Part shown: piece after piece, positions 8,747 to 16,923 of the stretch
Numbering within the stretch: position 1 is the stretch's first letter
Layout: every line of letters starts with the position of its first letter
Source: Gluconobacter sphaericus NBRC 12467
Lineage (GTDB): Bacteria; Pseudomonadota; Alphaproteobacteria; Acetobacterales; Acetobacteraceae
Assembly (NCBI RefSeq): GCF_006539125.1
Contig: NZ_BJMK01000015.1
Location: 1-48,669 of the forward strand
Length of the DNA stretch: 48,669 nt
Reading direction: 5' to 3'
The notes under the pieces: generated by a model
What the model was told of the DNA's origin: nothing
Database searches by the model: none
The model's input: the letters and a program-made list of their open reading frames with translations, nothing else
Made by a program: the position numbers and the translations under genes

Positions 8747-9207
8747 GGCTCAGGATTCACAGCCAGAAGATTACGGCTGCGCCGAGGCAGATGGCTGAGA
8801 GGAATACGGTCGGGCATCTGTCATTATGTGTTACGGCACTCCGCCAGTCCTTGAGGACTCCGAACATAATCTCGATGCGATTACGGCGTTTATATTTTCG
8901 CTTGTCGTATTTGAGCGGTTTTCCGCGAGATTTCCGTCCTGGAATGCAGGGCTTTATCCCTTTCGCTTCTAGGGCGTCTCTGAACCAGTCGGCGTCATAA
9001 CCTCGGTCCGCCAGCATCCACTGTGCCATAGGAAGACTGTCCAACAAGGCAGCAGCACCGGTATAATCGCTGCTCTGCCCCGCAGTCATGAAAAAGCGCC
9101 GCAGACGCTCCATCTGTTCCTCCGTCAGCCAAAACAGGTCGCTTATCTTCCGTCTCCGCGCAGAGCCTGAAACAGATTTTCGCAGTCAAATCAATGGGTC
9201 CCGAGCC
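8747..9207 (-). mobile_element. Internally deleted IS5-family (IS1031-like) element
   Basis: A 461-base deletion derivative of the same kind of IS as at 1-643. The left terminal repeat GGCTCAGGATTCA (8747-8759) pairs with the right one, TGGGTCCCGAGCC (9195-9207), at 10 of 13 positions. The minus-strand coding joins the transposase start (a LFWLTEEQMERLRR-like stretch) directly to FFMTAGQSSDYTGAAALL and continues in frame (118 codons from 9113) through MLADRGYDADWF and RRNRIEIMFGVLKDW to the natural end. About 360 bases of the middle are missing relative to the left-edge copy. With both ends present it could be mobilised by a full-length relative, but not by itself. No clear target duplication is seen. 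Confidence 0.8.
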
Positions 9208-9266
9208 AGGAACAGACAAGTAGTTCAGGTGGAAGATGGTACCAAATCGCTATTATACTCCCTTCT

Positions 9267-10418
9267 TCATTTATTCTCGCAAAATAGATATTTTCTGGAG
9301 CGTAGCAGGATCTGCCACAGAACACGGCGTCCCCAGAGCGAAACCCGGTTTGATGGGACGAACAACTGGGAGCGGAGAGCGATGAATCTCTGATGCTTGC
9401 GGACAAATGGACGCATCTGAGCCTCGAACATTTGTAGCGCACCATTAATATCGTGTGGACAGGCCGCGAGAGCTTCACCGAGAACCTGGCCACCAAGCAT
9501 ACCGGCTGAAGCGCCCATGCCTGAATACAGGGTCAGGCACCAGGCTGAATCTCCCAACAGCAGGACCCGACCTTTCGACCAACAGGACATTTTAACCATC
9601 TGAACGGAATCAAAAAAGAAGTCGTCCGTTGTTGCAAGATCCTCAAGAGCATTGGAAATAATCCCGTCTACATCCAGATCGGCAAATATCTGACGCAGCG
9701 TGGAAAGCAGATCTTTTCTCGAAGCTCGCTCCGGATTTCTGGTTCGGTATGAGAAAAGTGCGGTCGACGGACGCCCTTCCAGCGGAAACACGGTCAAAGT
9801 ACGTTTCACGTCTGCAACCATAAGGCCATCGTTCGCTTTGAAGCCCTCGACGGGCCGCGCCAGCGGAAAAGCACACAGCATCGTGCCAACTGAATGGAAG
9901 AATGCCTCATCTGGGCCGAAGACCAGTTTGCGAACGGTCGAGCGCACTCCATCAGCACCAATCACAAGATCGTAGTCTTCCGTCGTTTCCTCACCGCCGT
10001 CTGTTCGGAGTGTGACCTGCGCTTGTGTATCGCCATTCACAATCGCCGAAGGTACGGTACTGAACCGGACGTCCACCTGTCCTTCAATTCCGTGCCAGAG
10101 AGCTTCTTCGATATCTCCTCGCAGTACGGCGATCGGCGCATTCGTCTCTTGCGTCAGATCAGCAATGCGTCTGCGCGTGCCATCCTTGCGCACATCCCAG
10201 AACCGGATGTTGTCCGGGGTTCTTTTTTCCATGACATCCAGCACACCTAAAGCCGAGGCGGCATTTTTGCCTTCATCGCGCAGACCGATGAAATAACCGC
10301 CTTTTCGCCGTTCCGGAGCACGTTCAATAATAACCGGTGTCCAGCCCTGACGCTTTAAGGCAATAGCAGCAGACATACCGCCAATACCGAGACCTACGAT
10401 CAGTGCGCGCTGTGTCAT
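9267..10418 (-). CDS. FAD-dependent monooxygenase (PHBH/TetX-like)
   Basis: Flavoprotein hydroxylase of about 383 residues. The FAD-binding Rossmann motif is at the start (VGLGIGGMSAAIALKRQG), followed by the DG motif (LVIGADGVRS) and the second FAD motif (LLLGDSAWCLTLYSGMGAS). This pattern is typical of class A flavin monooxygenases acting on aromatics, polyketides or antibiotics; the substrate is not evident. The open frame starts earlier, but the flavin domain begins at the ATG at 10418, with GGAA about ten bases upstream; an ATG three codons earlier is possible. It is divergent from a TetR gene (10521), which probably controls it through repeats in the 100-base gap. Confidence 0.88.
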   Translation of the reverse strand: MTQRALIVGLGIGGMSAAIALKRQGWTPVIIERAPERRKGGYFIGLRDEGKNAASALGVLDVMEKRTPDNIRFWDVRKDGTRRRIADLTQETNAPIAVLRGDIEEALWHGIEGQVDVRFSTVPSAIVNGDTQAQVTLRTDGGEETTEDYDLVIGADGVRSTVRKLVFGPDEAFFHSVGTMLCAFPLARPVEGFKANDGLMVADVKRTLTVFPLEGRPSTALFSYRTRNPERASRKDLLSTLRQIFADLDVDGIISNALEDLATTDDFFFDSVQMVKMSCWSKGRVLLLGDSAWCLTLYSGMGASAGMLGGQVLGEALAACPHDINGALQMFEAQMRPFVRKHQRFIALRSQLFVPSNRVSLWGRRVLWQILLRSRKYLFCENK

Positions 10419-10448
10419 ATAATGCATTTCCAAGAAAGGTGGCATTGT

Positions 10449-10499
10449 CCATCTGAACATTGCATAGATTGGAGATGTCATCAATCTGAACAATGTTTA
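10449..10499. promoter_or_regulatory. Repeated sites ATCTGAACAwTG between TetR and monooxygenase
   Basis: Two direct copies of ATCTGAACAwTG lie about 33 bases apart in the divergent gap (first near 10450, second near 10484). The second continues into AACAATGTT, a nine-base palindrome around a central A. They are placed to control both the monooxygenase and tetR. Binding by the neighbouring TetR is inference. Confidence 0.45.
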
Positions 10500-10520
10500 T
10501 ATGAATGATCAGGAGACGGT

Positions 10521-11138
10521 ATGAGTGGGGCAACCCGAGACAGCTATCATCATGGCGACCTGAAAACAGCGCTCATTGTAGCGTCGGAGGAGATCATTCG
10601 AACGGAAGGTGTCGAAGGGTTTACCTTAAGGAAGGCCGCCAAATCTGCTGGCGTCTCTCCTGGTGCTCCCTCACATCATTTTAACGGCACGAAAGGGCTT
10701 TTGACAGCTGTCGCCATTCGGACTTTCGAAAAGCTCGGAAACGAACTGAATACTCTTCCGTCATCCGGTATCCCGGCTCAGGATCTCCGAACGCAGGCGT
10801 TGGGCTACGTGAAATTTGCTGCGATCAATCCAGGGTTGTTTCGCCTAATCTGCCGTGTTGACCTGATCGATTTCAAAGATCCTGCTTTCATGCAAGCCTC
10901 ATTCGACGCACTAAACAGATATGGACACGCAGCAGCAGCGTATTTTGGACAAGAACCACCAGATGTGAACAAGCGTGTTTTTCGCCCATACATGGCCAGT
11001 GCAATGGCGACCGCGCATGGGCTAGCTCATATGGTCATAGAAGGACGGCCTGCGCTCTTATTGGATAAACCAGACTCTGACAGCACGTTTATTGAGACGA
11101 TGCTTTCATCTGTTCTGCTGACCACCTGGCCGGATTGA
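10521..11138 (+). CDS. TetR-family transcriptional regulator 2 (WHG-domain type)
   Basis: A 205-residue regulator starting at an ATG with the ribosome site AGGAGA five bases upstream. The N-terminus SYHHGDLKTAL and the helix-turn-helix LRKAAKSAGVSPGAPSHHF are typical of the TetR subgroup with a C-terminal WHG domain (a region with LGYVKFAAINPGLFRL). It is divergently paired with the FAD monooxygenase, so the likely role is ligand-relieved repression of that enzyme, perhaps sensing its substrate. Confidence 0.9.
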   Translation: MSGATRDSYHHGDLKTALIVASEEIIRTEGVEGFTLRKAAKSAGVSPGAPSHHFNGTKGLLTAVAIRTFEKLGNELNTLPSSGIPAQDLRTQALGYVKFAAINPGLFRLICRVDLIDFKDPAFMQASFDALNRYGHAAAAYFGQEPPDVNKRVFRPYMASAMATAHGLAHMVIEGRPALLLDKPDSDSTFIETMLSSVLLTTWPD

Positions 11139-11266
11139 TAAGTCCGCTTTTCAAAAAAGCAATCTACAGTCCTAATGTCTCAGATGAGGGCGTAAGCGGA
11201 TTTGCGACTTCCGCCGACATAGTAGATGTTCAAACCCACAGAGTGCTTTTCCGAAAGCGGATATCG

Positions 11267-12190
11267 TCAACAGGCGAAAACCTGCTTGCAAATTGATTGC
11301 ACGATATCACGAAGCCAGCGGTGAGCAGGGTCGGCGTCAAGCCTTGGGTGCCACATTGCAGAAATAGCGATTTCAGATGTCTGCACGGGCAAAGGGAACA
11401 ACTTTAAGTCCGATATTCCTGGCGTCTCCTTAGACAGGGCCGCAAGGCACGATCGCGGAACATGGGTGATCAGATCCGAATGCCGCACGATCTCAAGCGT
11501 ATCCGGAAATCCAGGCACCACAACTGACACATTGCGTTGGTATCCCAGCTGCTCCAGTGCATCATCAACAGGTCCCCAGAATGTCCCACGTCGTGAGGCC
11601 GCGACATGCTGGCATGCGGCGTATCGTGCCACGCTGATATCTCCATCTGCGAAAAGAGAATGGCCGATACGCGCCACGCCTATGAACGTATCCCGGAACA
11701 TGAGTCGACTTCGGATCTCTGGGGCTGACGCGCCCCGGACACCAATTTCCAGGTCGATCCGCCCCTCTCGCAGTGGCAGCGCATCCTTGTCAGGTTTGGG
11801 CGCAAACTGCAGTCGAACCCGGGGCGCTTCCTTCAGAATAGACGTCACCAAAGGGGCTGAAGCAACATTCAGAAAGCCTTCATTGGCGCGAAGGACGAAT
11901 GTCCGATCCAGCGTTTTCAAATCCAATTCCCGATGCTGCGGCCGTAGGACAGCCTGCACATCACGTGTCAGGATATGAACGTGCTCACGAATATCCATCG
12001 CATATGGCGTCGGCACGAGATGTCGGCCTGCCCGCACAAGTAATGGATCACCGGTGACAAAGCGGAGCCGCGTTAGCGTACGGCTCATAGCGGACGTGCT
12101 GAGCCCAAGTCGCCGGGCAGCACCGGTCACACTGGCTTCCTCAAGGAGTACATCCAGTGCCGTCAGAAGGTTAAGATCCACGTTTTCCAT
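11267..12190 (-). CDS. LysR-family transcriptional regulator
   Basis: A 307-residue LysR regulator. The N-terminal helix-turn-helix reads EEASVTGAARRLGLSTSAMS (about residues 17-36), with a dimerisation helix after it and a C-terminal periplasmic-binding-like effector domain; the overall look is of the NodD/PcaQ-like LysR group. It is divergent from the amidohydrolase at 12350, so that gene is its most likely target, with a small aromatic or related compound as co-inducer by analogy. Confidence 0.9.
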   Translation of the reverse strand: MENVDLNLLTALDVLLEEASVTGAARRLGLSTSAMSRTLTRLRFVTGDPLLVRAGRHLVPTPYAMDIREHVHILTRDVQAVLRPQHRELDLKTLDRTFVLRANEGFLNVASAPLVTSILKEAPRVRLQFAPKPDKDALPLREGRIDLEIGVRGASAPEIRSRLMFRDTFIGVARIGHSLFADGDISVARYAACQHVAASRRGTFWGPVDDALEQLGYQRNVSVVVPGFPDTLEIVRHSDLITHVPRSCLAALSKETPGISDLKLFPLPVQTSEIAISAMWHPRLDADPAHRWLRDIVQSICKQVFAC

Positions 12191-12229
12191 CCGATGAGCC
12201 TACCAACAATGATCGGCAACATATAGCGT

Positions 12230-12259
12230 CGCATGCAAGAACACATTGATATCCATGCG
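12230..12259. promoter_or_regulatory. Inverted repeat CGCATG-N18-CATGCG in LysR divergent gap
   Basis: An interrupted six-base inverted repeat lies between the divergent LysR gene (start 12190) and amidohydrolase gene (start 12350). The place suits a LysR site, but the arms are short and the canonical T-N11-A form is not obvious. Confidence 0.3.
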
Positions 12260-12349
12260 TCTGGCGCCTTTTCAACTTCTGCATTTATTTTCACTGCCGT
12301 GGAAACAGGCCTGCAATCATGACAGCGGCCTGCGGGCAGGAGCCATCGC

Positions 12350-13345
12350 ATGAAACTGATCGGTATCGAAGAGCATTTCCTGACGACCGAGGTGAAGGAC
12401 GCCTGGTCTGCCATTGGCCTTGAAGCCGCTGATCCGAGTGTCGCGTTCCATGGCGGTCCGCTTGAAAAACGGCTGCTGAATCTCGCCGAAGAGCGGCTGT
12501 CACTCATGGACGAAAGCGGGCTGGACGTGCAGGTGCTGTCCCTTACCACACCGTCATTGCATGATCTTGGGGCGAATAGTGTCGATTTAGCGCGCCGTGC
12601 GAATGACGCCGTGGCGGAAGCAGTAGCTCGCCACCCGGATCGCTTTCAGGCGCTTGCGACACTGCCGGTTGCGATGCCCGATGAAGCAGCGCTTGAACTC
12701 GAACGCTGCGTCAGAACGCTCGGCTTCAAGGGAACAATGCTATGCGGGCGTGTAGGCCACCGTAACCTAGACCATACCGATCTGCTCCCGATCTTCCAGA
12801 TCGCTGCGGCGTTGAAAGCACCGATCCTGCTTCATCCCAGAGCACCGGACAAAGTCGTTCGGGATGCCTATTATTCCGGGTTTAGCCCGCAGGTGGATGC
12901 CGCGTTTTCCTGTTTCGGTCTCGGCTGGCATTACGACGCCGGCATTCAATTTCTGCGCCTCGTACTGGCGGGCCATTTCGATCGTTTTCCGGACCTGCAG
13001 GTTATTCTGGGCCATTGGGGGGAACTGGTCCTGTTCTATGCCGAACGTATCGCCAATATGGATCGCGTGTCCGAGCTGACCCATTCCATGGCGACGTATT
13101 TCCGACGCAATCTGTATGTGACGGCGAGCGGGATATTCATGCCGCATTATCTGGAACAGGCAGCACGGATTGTCGGCCGAGACAGACTGCTGTTTTCTAC
13201 AGATTATCCATACCAATACCGCCCCGGTGGCGATGCGAGGCGCTTTCTCGAAAGTTGTGGTCTGGATGAGGCTGAAAGGCGAGCATTCGCGTATGGAAAC
13301 TGGGAGCGGCTTACAGAAAATCTGTCCCTTGGATCAAATTTCTAG
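12350..13345 (+). CDS. ACMSD/gamma-resorcylate decarboxylase-type amidohydrolase
   Basis: A 331-residue amidohydrolase-2 protein. Expected metal and catalytic residues are present: Glu7 and His9 in IEEHF (the family variant of H-x-H seen in gamma-resorcylate decarboxylase), His162 in LLHPR, His222 in LGHWGE and Asp285 in FSTDYPY. Relatives carry out non-oxidative decarboxylation (resorcylate, aminocarboxymuconate semialdehyde) or C-C hydrolysis; the EEHF start favours a decarboxylase of a hydroxy-aromatic acid. It is cytosolic. Control by the divergent LysR is likely. The gene is followed directly by an IS481 remnant. Confidence 0.85.
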   Translation: MKLIGIEEHFLTTEVKDAWSAIGLEAADPSVAFHGGPLEKRLLNLAEERLSLMDESGLDVQVLSLTTPSLHDLGANSVDLARRANDAVAEAVARHPDRFQALATLPVAMPDEAALELERCVRTLGFKGTMLCGRVGHRNLDHTDLLPIFQIAAALKAPILLHPRAPDKVVRDAYYSGFSPQVDAAFSCFGLGWHYDAGIQFLRLVLAGHFDRFPDLQVILGHWGELVLFYAERIANMDRVSELTHSMATYFRRNLYVTASGIFMPHYLEQAARIVGRDRLLFSTDYPYQYRPGGDARRFLESCGLDEAERRAFAYGNWERLTENLSLGSNF

Positions 13346-13403
13346 ATTTTTAGTACCATGGTTTAATGGCGTGATATATTCACGAAAGTGCAAGGAACCT
13401 TAT

Positions 13404-14116
13404 ATGGGACAGAGGCATCATGGCAGCGCCACGACCACGCATGCCGTGCAAACAGCAATACAGTGATCGCACTCTTCGCTCGCGGCGCTGAGCAAAGAGT
13501 GCGGGATCAACCCGAAAACCATTGCAAAATGGCGCAAGCGTCAAACGGTTGAGGATCATAAGACAGGACCTAAAGAGCCGCGATCAACGCCCCTTTCCGC
13601 GACGGACGAAGCTTCGAAAAAGCCAACCGGAAGACGGCTTGGGAATTCCTTGAATATCTCCTGAGCATGATCCCTTATCGGATCCATACCATTCTGACCG
13701 ATAACGGCATCCAGTTCCCCAAGCAGCGCCGTAATCGAAATATGGCCCTGTCGCGTCCCATACGCTTCGAGATGATCTGCAAAGCCCACGGGATTGAACA
13801 CCGTCTGACAAAGCCTAGCCGTCCCTGGGCCAATGGTCAGCTGGAACGGATGATCCGGACGATAAGGGAAGTAACCATCAAACGCTTCCATCACGACAGC
13901 CATGAGCCGTTGAGAAGACGCCTCAATGACTTCATGGCGGCTTATAACTTCGGGAGCAGGCTCAAGACCCTGAGTGACCTCAAACCTTACGAAAACGTCT
14001 GCAAAATCTGGACTTCAGAGGCAGAAAAATTCATCATCAATCCAGCCCTACGGGAAACAACAACGCGACTTGCGCGCTCTATCATCGGGGACGGAGATAC
14101 CACTGCCTTCCACTGA
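13404..14116 (+). pseudogene. IS481-family transposase remnant
   Basis: The N-terminal helix-turn-helix part starts at the ATG at 13404 (MGQRHHGSATTTHAVQ). It is cut by a stop where Arg is expected and then reads on in frame as KECGINPKTIAKWRKR and GPKEPRST. The following catalytic core has lost its middle. After a frame change it resumes with FEKANRKTAWEFLEYL, LTDNGIQF, LTKPSRPWANGQLERM and TLSDLKPYENVCKIW, the C-terminal half of the IS481 integrase fold including the second catalytic Asp (TDNG) and the glutamate region. It is clearly dead. It lies 53 bases from the end of the phospho-lyase gene and marks the left border of the phospholipid/ethanolamine locus. Confidence 0.9.
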
Positions 14117-14169
14117 CCTATCCGGCGTTATGAGCTGGTCTCCGAAAATTACCCTTCCGTACTCGTCAA

Positions 14170-15510
14170 TCATCGCGTCAGAGTGGACAGGCCACGATCC
14201 AGCGCCCCGACCAGCCAGTCGATATCCTCGAACTGGAATGAGAGCGGCGGCCGGAGTTTTAGCACGTTTCCATAAGGGCCGGCGACGGAAGTCAGCACGC
14301 CATCGTGACGGAGCGCTTCGACCAAATCCAGTGCCAGAACTTTGTCCGGTGTCTTCAGTCGTCGGTCGGACACGAGCTCTAAACCAATGAACAGACCCGC
14401 GCCACGCACGTCACCCACAACGTCATATTTATCCTGGAGTGTTTTCAGTTCATCTTGCAACTGCCTTCCAACATCGAGACTATGCTTTTGCAGATTTTCG
14501 CCTACGATCACCTTAAGAACAGCCTGCGCGGCAGCCATTGAGACAGGGTTCCCTCCAAACGTGTTGAAATAAGGAATCGTATCACTGAAGGCCGCCAGAA
14601 CGTCCTTGCGCGCAAAAAGTCCAGAGACGGGAATGCCGTTTCCCATCGGTTTTCCAGTCGTCACGATGTCGGGCACTACACCGTGACGCGCGAAACCCCA
14701 AAACGTCTCTCCAGTGCGCGCAAAACCGGGCTGCACCTCATCGGCGATGAAAATACCGCCGTTCCGGTGAACGACTTCCACAGCTTTTTTAAGAAATCCC
14801 CGATCGCCGGGCAGTACGCCGTCGGACGAAAAAATTGAATCTGCAAGGAAGCCGGCAAATTTAATTCCGTGCATCTGCATGTCGTCGATCTGTTTCTGAA
14901 TCTCGGCCGCGAACCAATCGCCCAGATCAACATCATCCTTGCGATAATGGTCGGGTGCATTAACCAGACGCGTCGTGGACGAGAGCGGCTGGCCGCTCCC
15001 CAGCGCCGGAGATACGCCGGACGTCAAATCACTCGTTCCATGATAAGCCTCCTGCGTAACAATGATGCCCGTGCCCCCACTCCACGCGCGCGCGATCCTG
15101 ATCGCAAGATCGTTAGCTTCTGACCCCGTACACATATACATAGCCCGATCAATTTCGGGCGGGAGGGTCGCCAAAATAGCTTCTGAATAATCCAGTATTC
15201 GTTCGTGAAGATAGCGCGTGTGCGTATTCAATTGCAGCATCTGTTCGTGCACTGCATCGACGACAGCCGGATGACAGTGCCCAATGCTGGCAACGTTATT
15301 ATAGACGTCGAGGTATTTTTTCCCTTCAGCGTCCCATAGATACTGCCCCTTACCACGAACGAGATGAACAGGATCACGGTAAAATAGGCGATATGACGCG
15401 CCGAGATTATGCGCCCGACGCTCGGTCAATTCGCGTGTTGTCGCGTCCAGAGCGGCAGCGTCTTCCGCCCTGAAACTGTTCGTGTCCATAATCGTGGAAC
15501 GCATCTTCAT
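14170..15510 (-). CDS. Class III PLP enzyme, probable amine-phosphate phospho-lyase
   Basis: A fold-type I, class III aminotransferase-family protein of about 446 residues. PLP features: GSEAND, the Asp257 region (FIADEVQPGFARTGETFW) and the Schiff-base Lys287 in TTGKPMGNGIPV. The G-K-P-M-G-N-G-x-P form is like the AGXT2L1/AGXT2L2 phospho-lyases (ethanolamine phosphate, phosphohydroxylysine) rather than ordinary transaminases. It is divergent from a kinase of the hydroxylysine/ethanolamine-kinase kind, which is the expected partner. Proposed reaction: ethanolamine phosphate to acetaldehyde, ammonia and phosphate in the cytosol. A 4-aminobutyrate- or beta-alanine-type transaminase remains possible. 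Start chosen at ATG 15510 (ATG 15489 is the alternative). Confidence 0.8.
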   Translation of the reverse strand: MKMRSTIMDTNSFRAEDAAALDATTRELTERRAHNLGASYRLFYRDPVHLVRGKGQYLWDAEGKKYLDVYNNVASIGHCHPAVVDAVHEQMLQLNTHTRYLHERILDYSEAILATLPPEIDRAMYMCTGSEANDLAIRIARAWSGGTGIIVTQEAYHGTSDLTSGVSPALGSGQPLSSTTRLVNAPDHYRKDDVDLGDWFAAEIQKQIDDMQMHGIKFAGFLADSIFSSDGVLPGDRGFLKKAVEVVHRNGGIFIADEVQPGFARTGETFWGFARHGVVPDIVTTGKPMGNGIPVSGLFARKDVLAAFSDTIPYFNTFGGNPVSMAAAQAVLKVIVGENLQKHSLDVGRQLQDELKTLQDKYDVVGDVRGAGLFIGLELVSDRRLKTPDKVLALDLVEALRHDGVLTSVAGPYGNVLKLRPPLSFQFEDIDWLVGALDRGLSTLTR

Positions 15511-15617
15511 GTCTGCCCTTCCCCCAGTATGTCTGCGGCCTTGAGCGTAACGATAAGAGCTACGGCTCGGAATGGCTTGTCTGCTCGGCACTATTTTGAC
15601 GGGATGCTGTTACCCGT

Positions 15618-15634
15618 GGTCAAGAAATTATCGT
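15618..15634 (+). promoter_or_regulatory. Shared locus motif, copy 1 (kinase/phospho-lyase gap)
   Basis: GGTCAAGAAATTATCGT in the divergent gap between the phospho-lyase (start 15510) and kinase (start 15692). The 11-mer GTCAAGAAATT recurs exactly upstream of the permease gene (23918-23928), and close variants lie upstream of TonB receptor 2 and of the AraC gene. Candidate operator of the locus AraC regulator. Confidence 0.45.
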
Positions 15635-15691
15635 CGTCGATCAAGTTTCCCTCCGCGAGATGCGCCAATATACCCGCAGGAGCCGTATGAC

Positions 15692-16690
15692 ATGACCCAC
15701 TATCACGCTGATCCCCTGACAGACACCGCACTCCAGGCACTCGCCGAAGAGGCGATGAACCAGTACGCACCGCATTTCCACGGGCGGGTGTCTCTTCTCA
15801 CCCGATCCGAGAACGCAACCTTTCGCATCGACACGCCCACTGGCCGATATGCGATGCGGATCCACAGGCCTGATTATCATGACCACGTGGCAATCGAGAG
15901 TGAGATACAATGGCTTTCCGCGCTAGATAACGATATCGGCCTCGGCGTCCCGACGGCAATCACAAGTTCCGACGGGAAAACGGTACTCACCTGCGCCATG
16001 GACGACGGGAGCCATCGACATGTGGTTCTGTTTCACTGGGTGGAAGGCGAAATGCCGACAGCGAATGTCGATCCGCGTTCGTTCAGGCGGCTGGGGCTGA
16101 TCACTGCGCGTCTGCATCAACACAGCCGCACTTGGGCAAGACCTGAGGGTTTCAAGCGTATCCGGTGGGACCACGAGACGATGGTTGGCCCGCACGCGCA
16201 CTGGGGCGACTGGCGCAAGACAAAAGGTCTGAACGAAAGAGCTATTGCCACGATCGAGGCCGCAATGACGGATGTGCGCCGTAAGCTCGTCGATTTTGGA
16301 CAGAAGCCGAGCCGGTTCGGCCTCATTCACGCCGATTTACGACTGACCAACCTTCTCTTGTCTGGTGACGAGACGCGGGTAATCGACTTCGACGATTGCG
16401 GCATGGGCTGGTTTCTCCACGACCTTGCTGCGGCCATCAGCTTCGAGGAACACCATCGCAGCGCCGCCGAATGGATCGCAAACTGGCTGGAGGGCTATGA
16501 GAGCCTCGTGCCGCTTTCCCCGGACGAACATGCGATCATCCCCGCTCTGGTGGTCCAGCGCAGAGTTCAGCTGACCTCATGGGTCGCGTCTCATGCGGAT
16601 ACCGAAATGGCACGCAGCCTTGGGGCTGACTGGATCGAGCAAACCGTTCGCCTGTGCGAGGAGTACCTGACCACAAGCTCGGCAGCATAG
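15692..16690 (+). CDS. APH/choline-kinase-fold small-molecule kinase, probable ethanolamine kinase
   Basis: A 332-residue aminoglycoside-phosphotransferase-fold kinase. The catalytic loop is GLIHADLRLTNLLL (Asp215, Asn220) and the metal-binding motif is VIDFDDCG (Asp232). Relatives include homoserine kinase II, hydroxylysine kinase and choline/ethanolamine kinases. Start at ATG 15692 with AGGAG ten bases upstream; the frame extends further but without a ribosome site. Divergent pairing with the class III phospho-lyase-like gene, and an ethanolamine-type permease in the same locus, suggest it phosphorylates imported ethanolamine (or a related amino alcohol) to feed the lyase. The substrate is inference; the fold and active site are clear. 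Confidence 0.82.
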   Translation: MTHYHADPLTDTALQALAEEAMNQYAPHFHGRVSLLTRSENATFRIDTPTGRYAMRIHRPDYHDHVAIESEIQWLSALDNDIGLGVPTAITSSDGKTVLTCAMDDGSHRHVVLFHWVEGEMPTANVDPRSFRRLGLITARLHQHSRTWARPEGFKRIRWDHETMVGPHAHWGDWRKTKGLNERAIATIEAAMTDVRRKLVDFGQKPSRFGLIHADLRLTNLLLSGDETRVIDFDDCGMGWFLHDLAAAISFEEHHRSAAEWIANWLEGYESLVPLSPDEHAIIPALVVQRRVQLTSWVASHADTEMARSLGADWIEQTVRLCEEYLTTSSAA

Positions 16691-16802
16691 CGCAAATTGA
16701 GTGGGGATCCTGCCAGCCGAATCAAGGACGATCTGGCGGGGTTTGTCTCAGATTTGCGAAGGCTATACGTCGAGACGACGTTAGACTGAAAAACGCATTC
16801 CT

Positions 16803-16819
16803 TGTCAAAAAAATGTGTC
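16803..16819 (+). promoter_or_regulatory. Shared locus motif, copy 2 (upstream of TonB receptor 2)
   Basis: TGTCAAAAAAATGTGTC matches the copy upstream of the permease (23917-23933, TGTCAAGAAATTGTGTC) at 15 of 17 positions. It sits about 105 bases ahead of the receptor's ATG. The gap 16691-16923 also holds TATCGAAA at 16873-16880, a core also found twice ahead of the AraC gene. Confidence 0.45.
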
Positions 16820-16923
16820 GCTGCGTCAAGATCAAGCGCCACCGAATTTCGTAAAAAAACATAATCAAATCGTATCGAAATGAGGCACTTTTGTTCCTCA
16901 TCGTCTAGGGAAGTGATCCTATC

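Noticed and set aside
12767-13216. 149-codon antisense frame within the amidohydrolase gene
   Set aside because: It is a shadow of a gene with clear catalytic residues; no homology features.
14170-16690. Antibiotic resistance phosphotransferase plus ordinary transaminase
   Set aside because: The divergent pairing, the GKPMGNG signature and an ethanolamine-type permease in the locus favour a catabolic pair, though biochemical proof is lacking.
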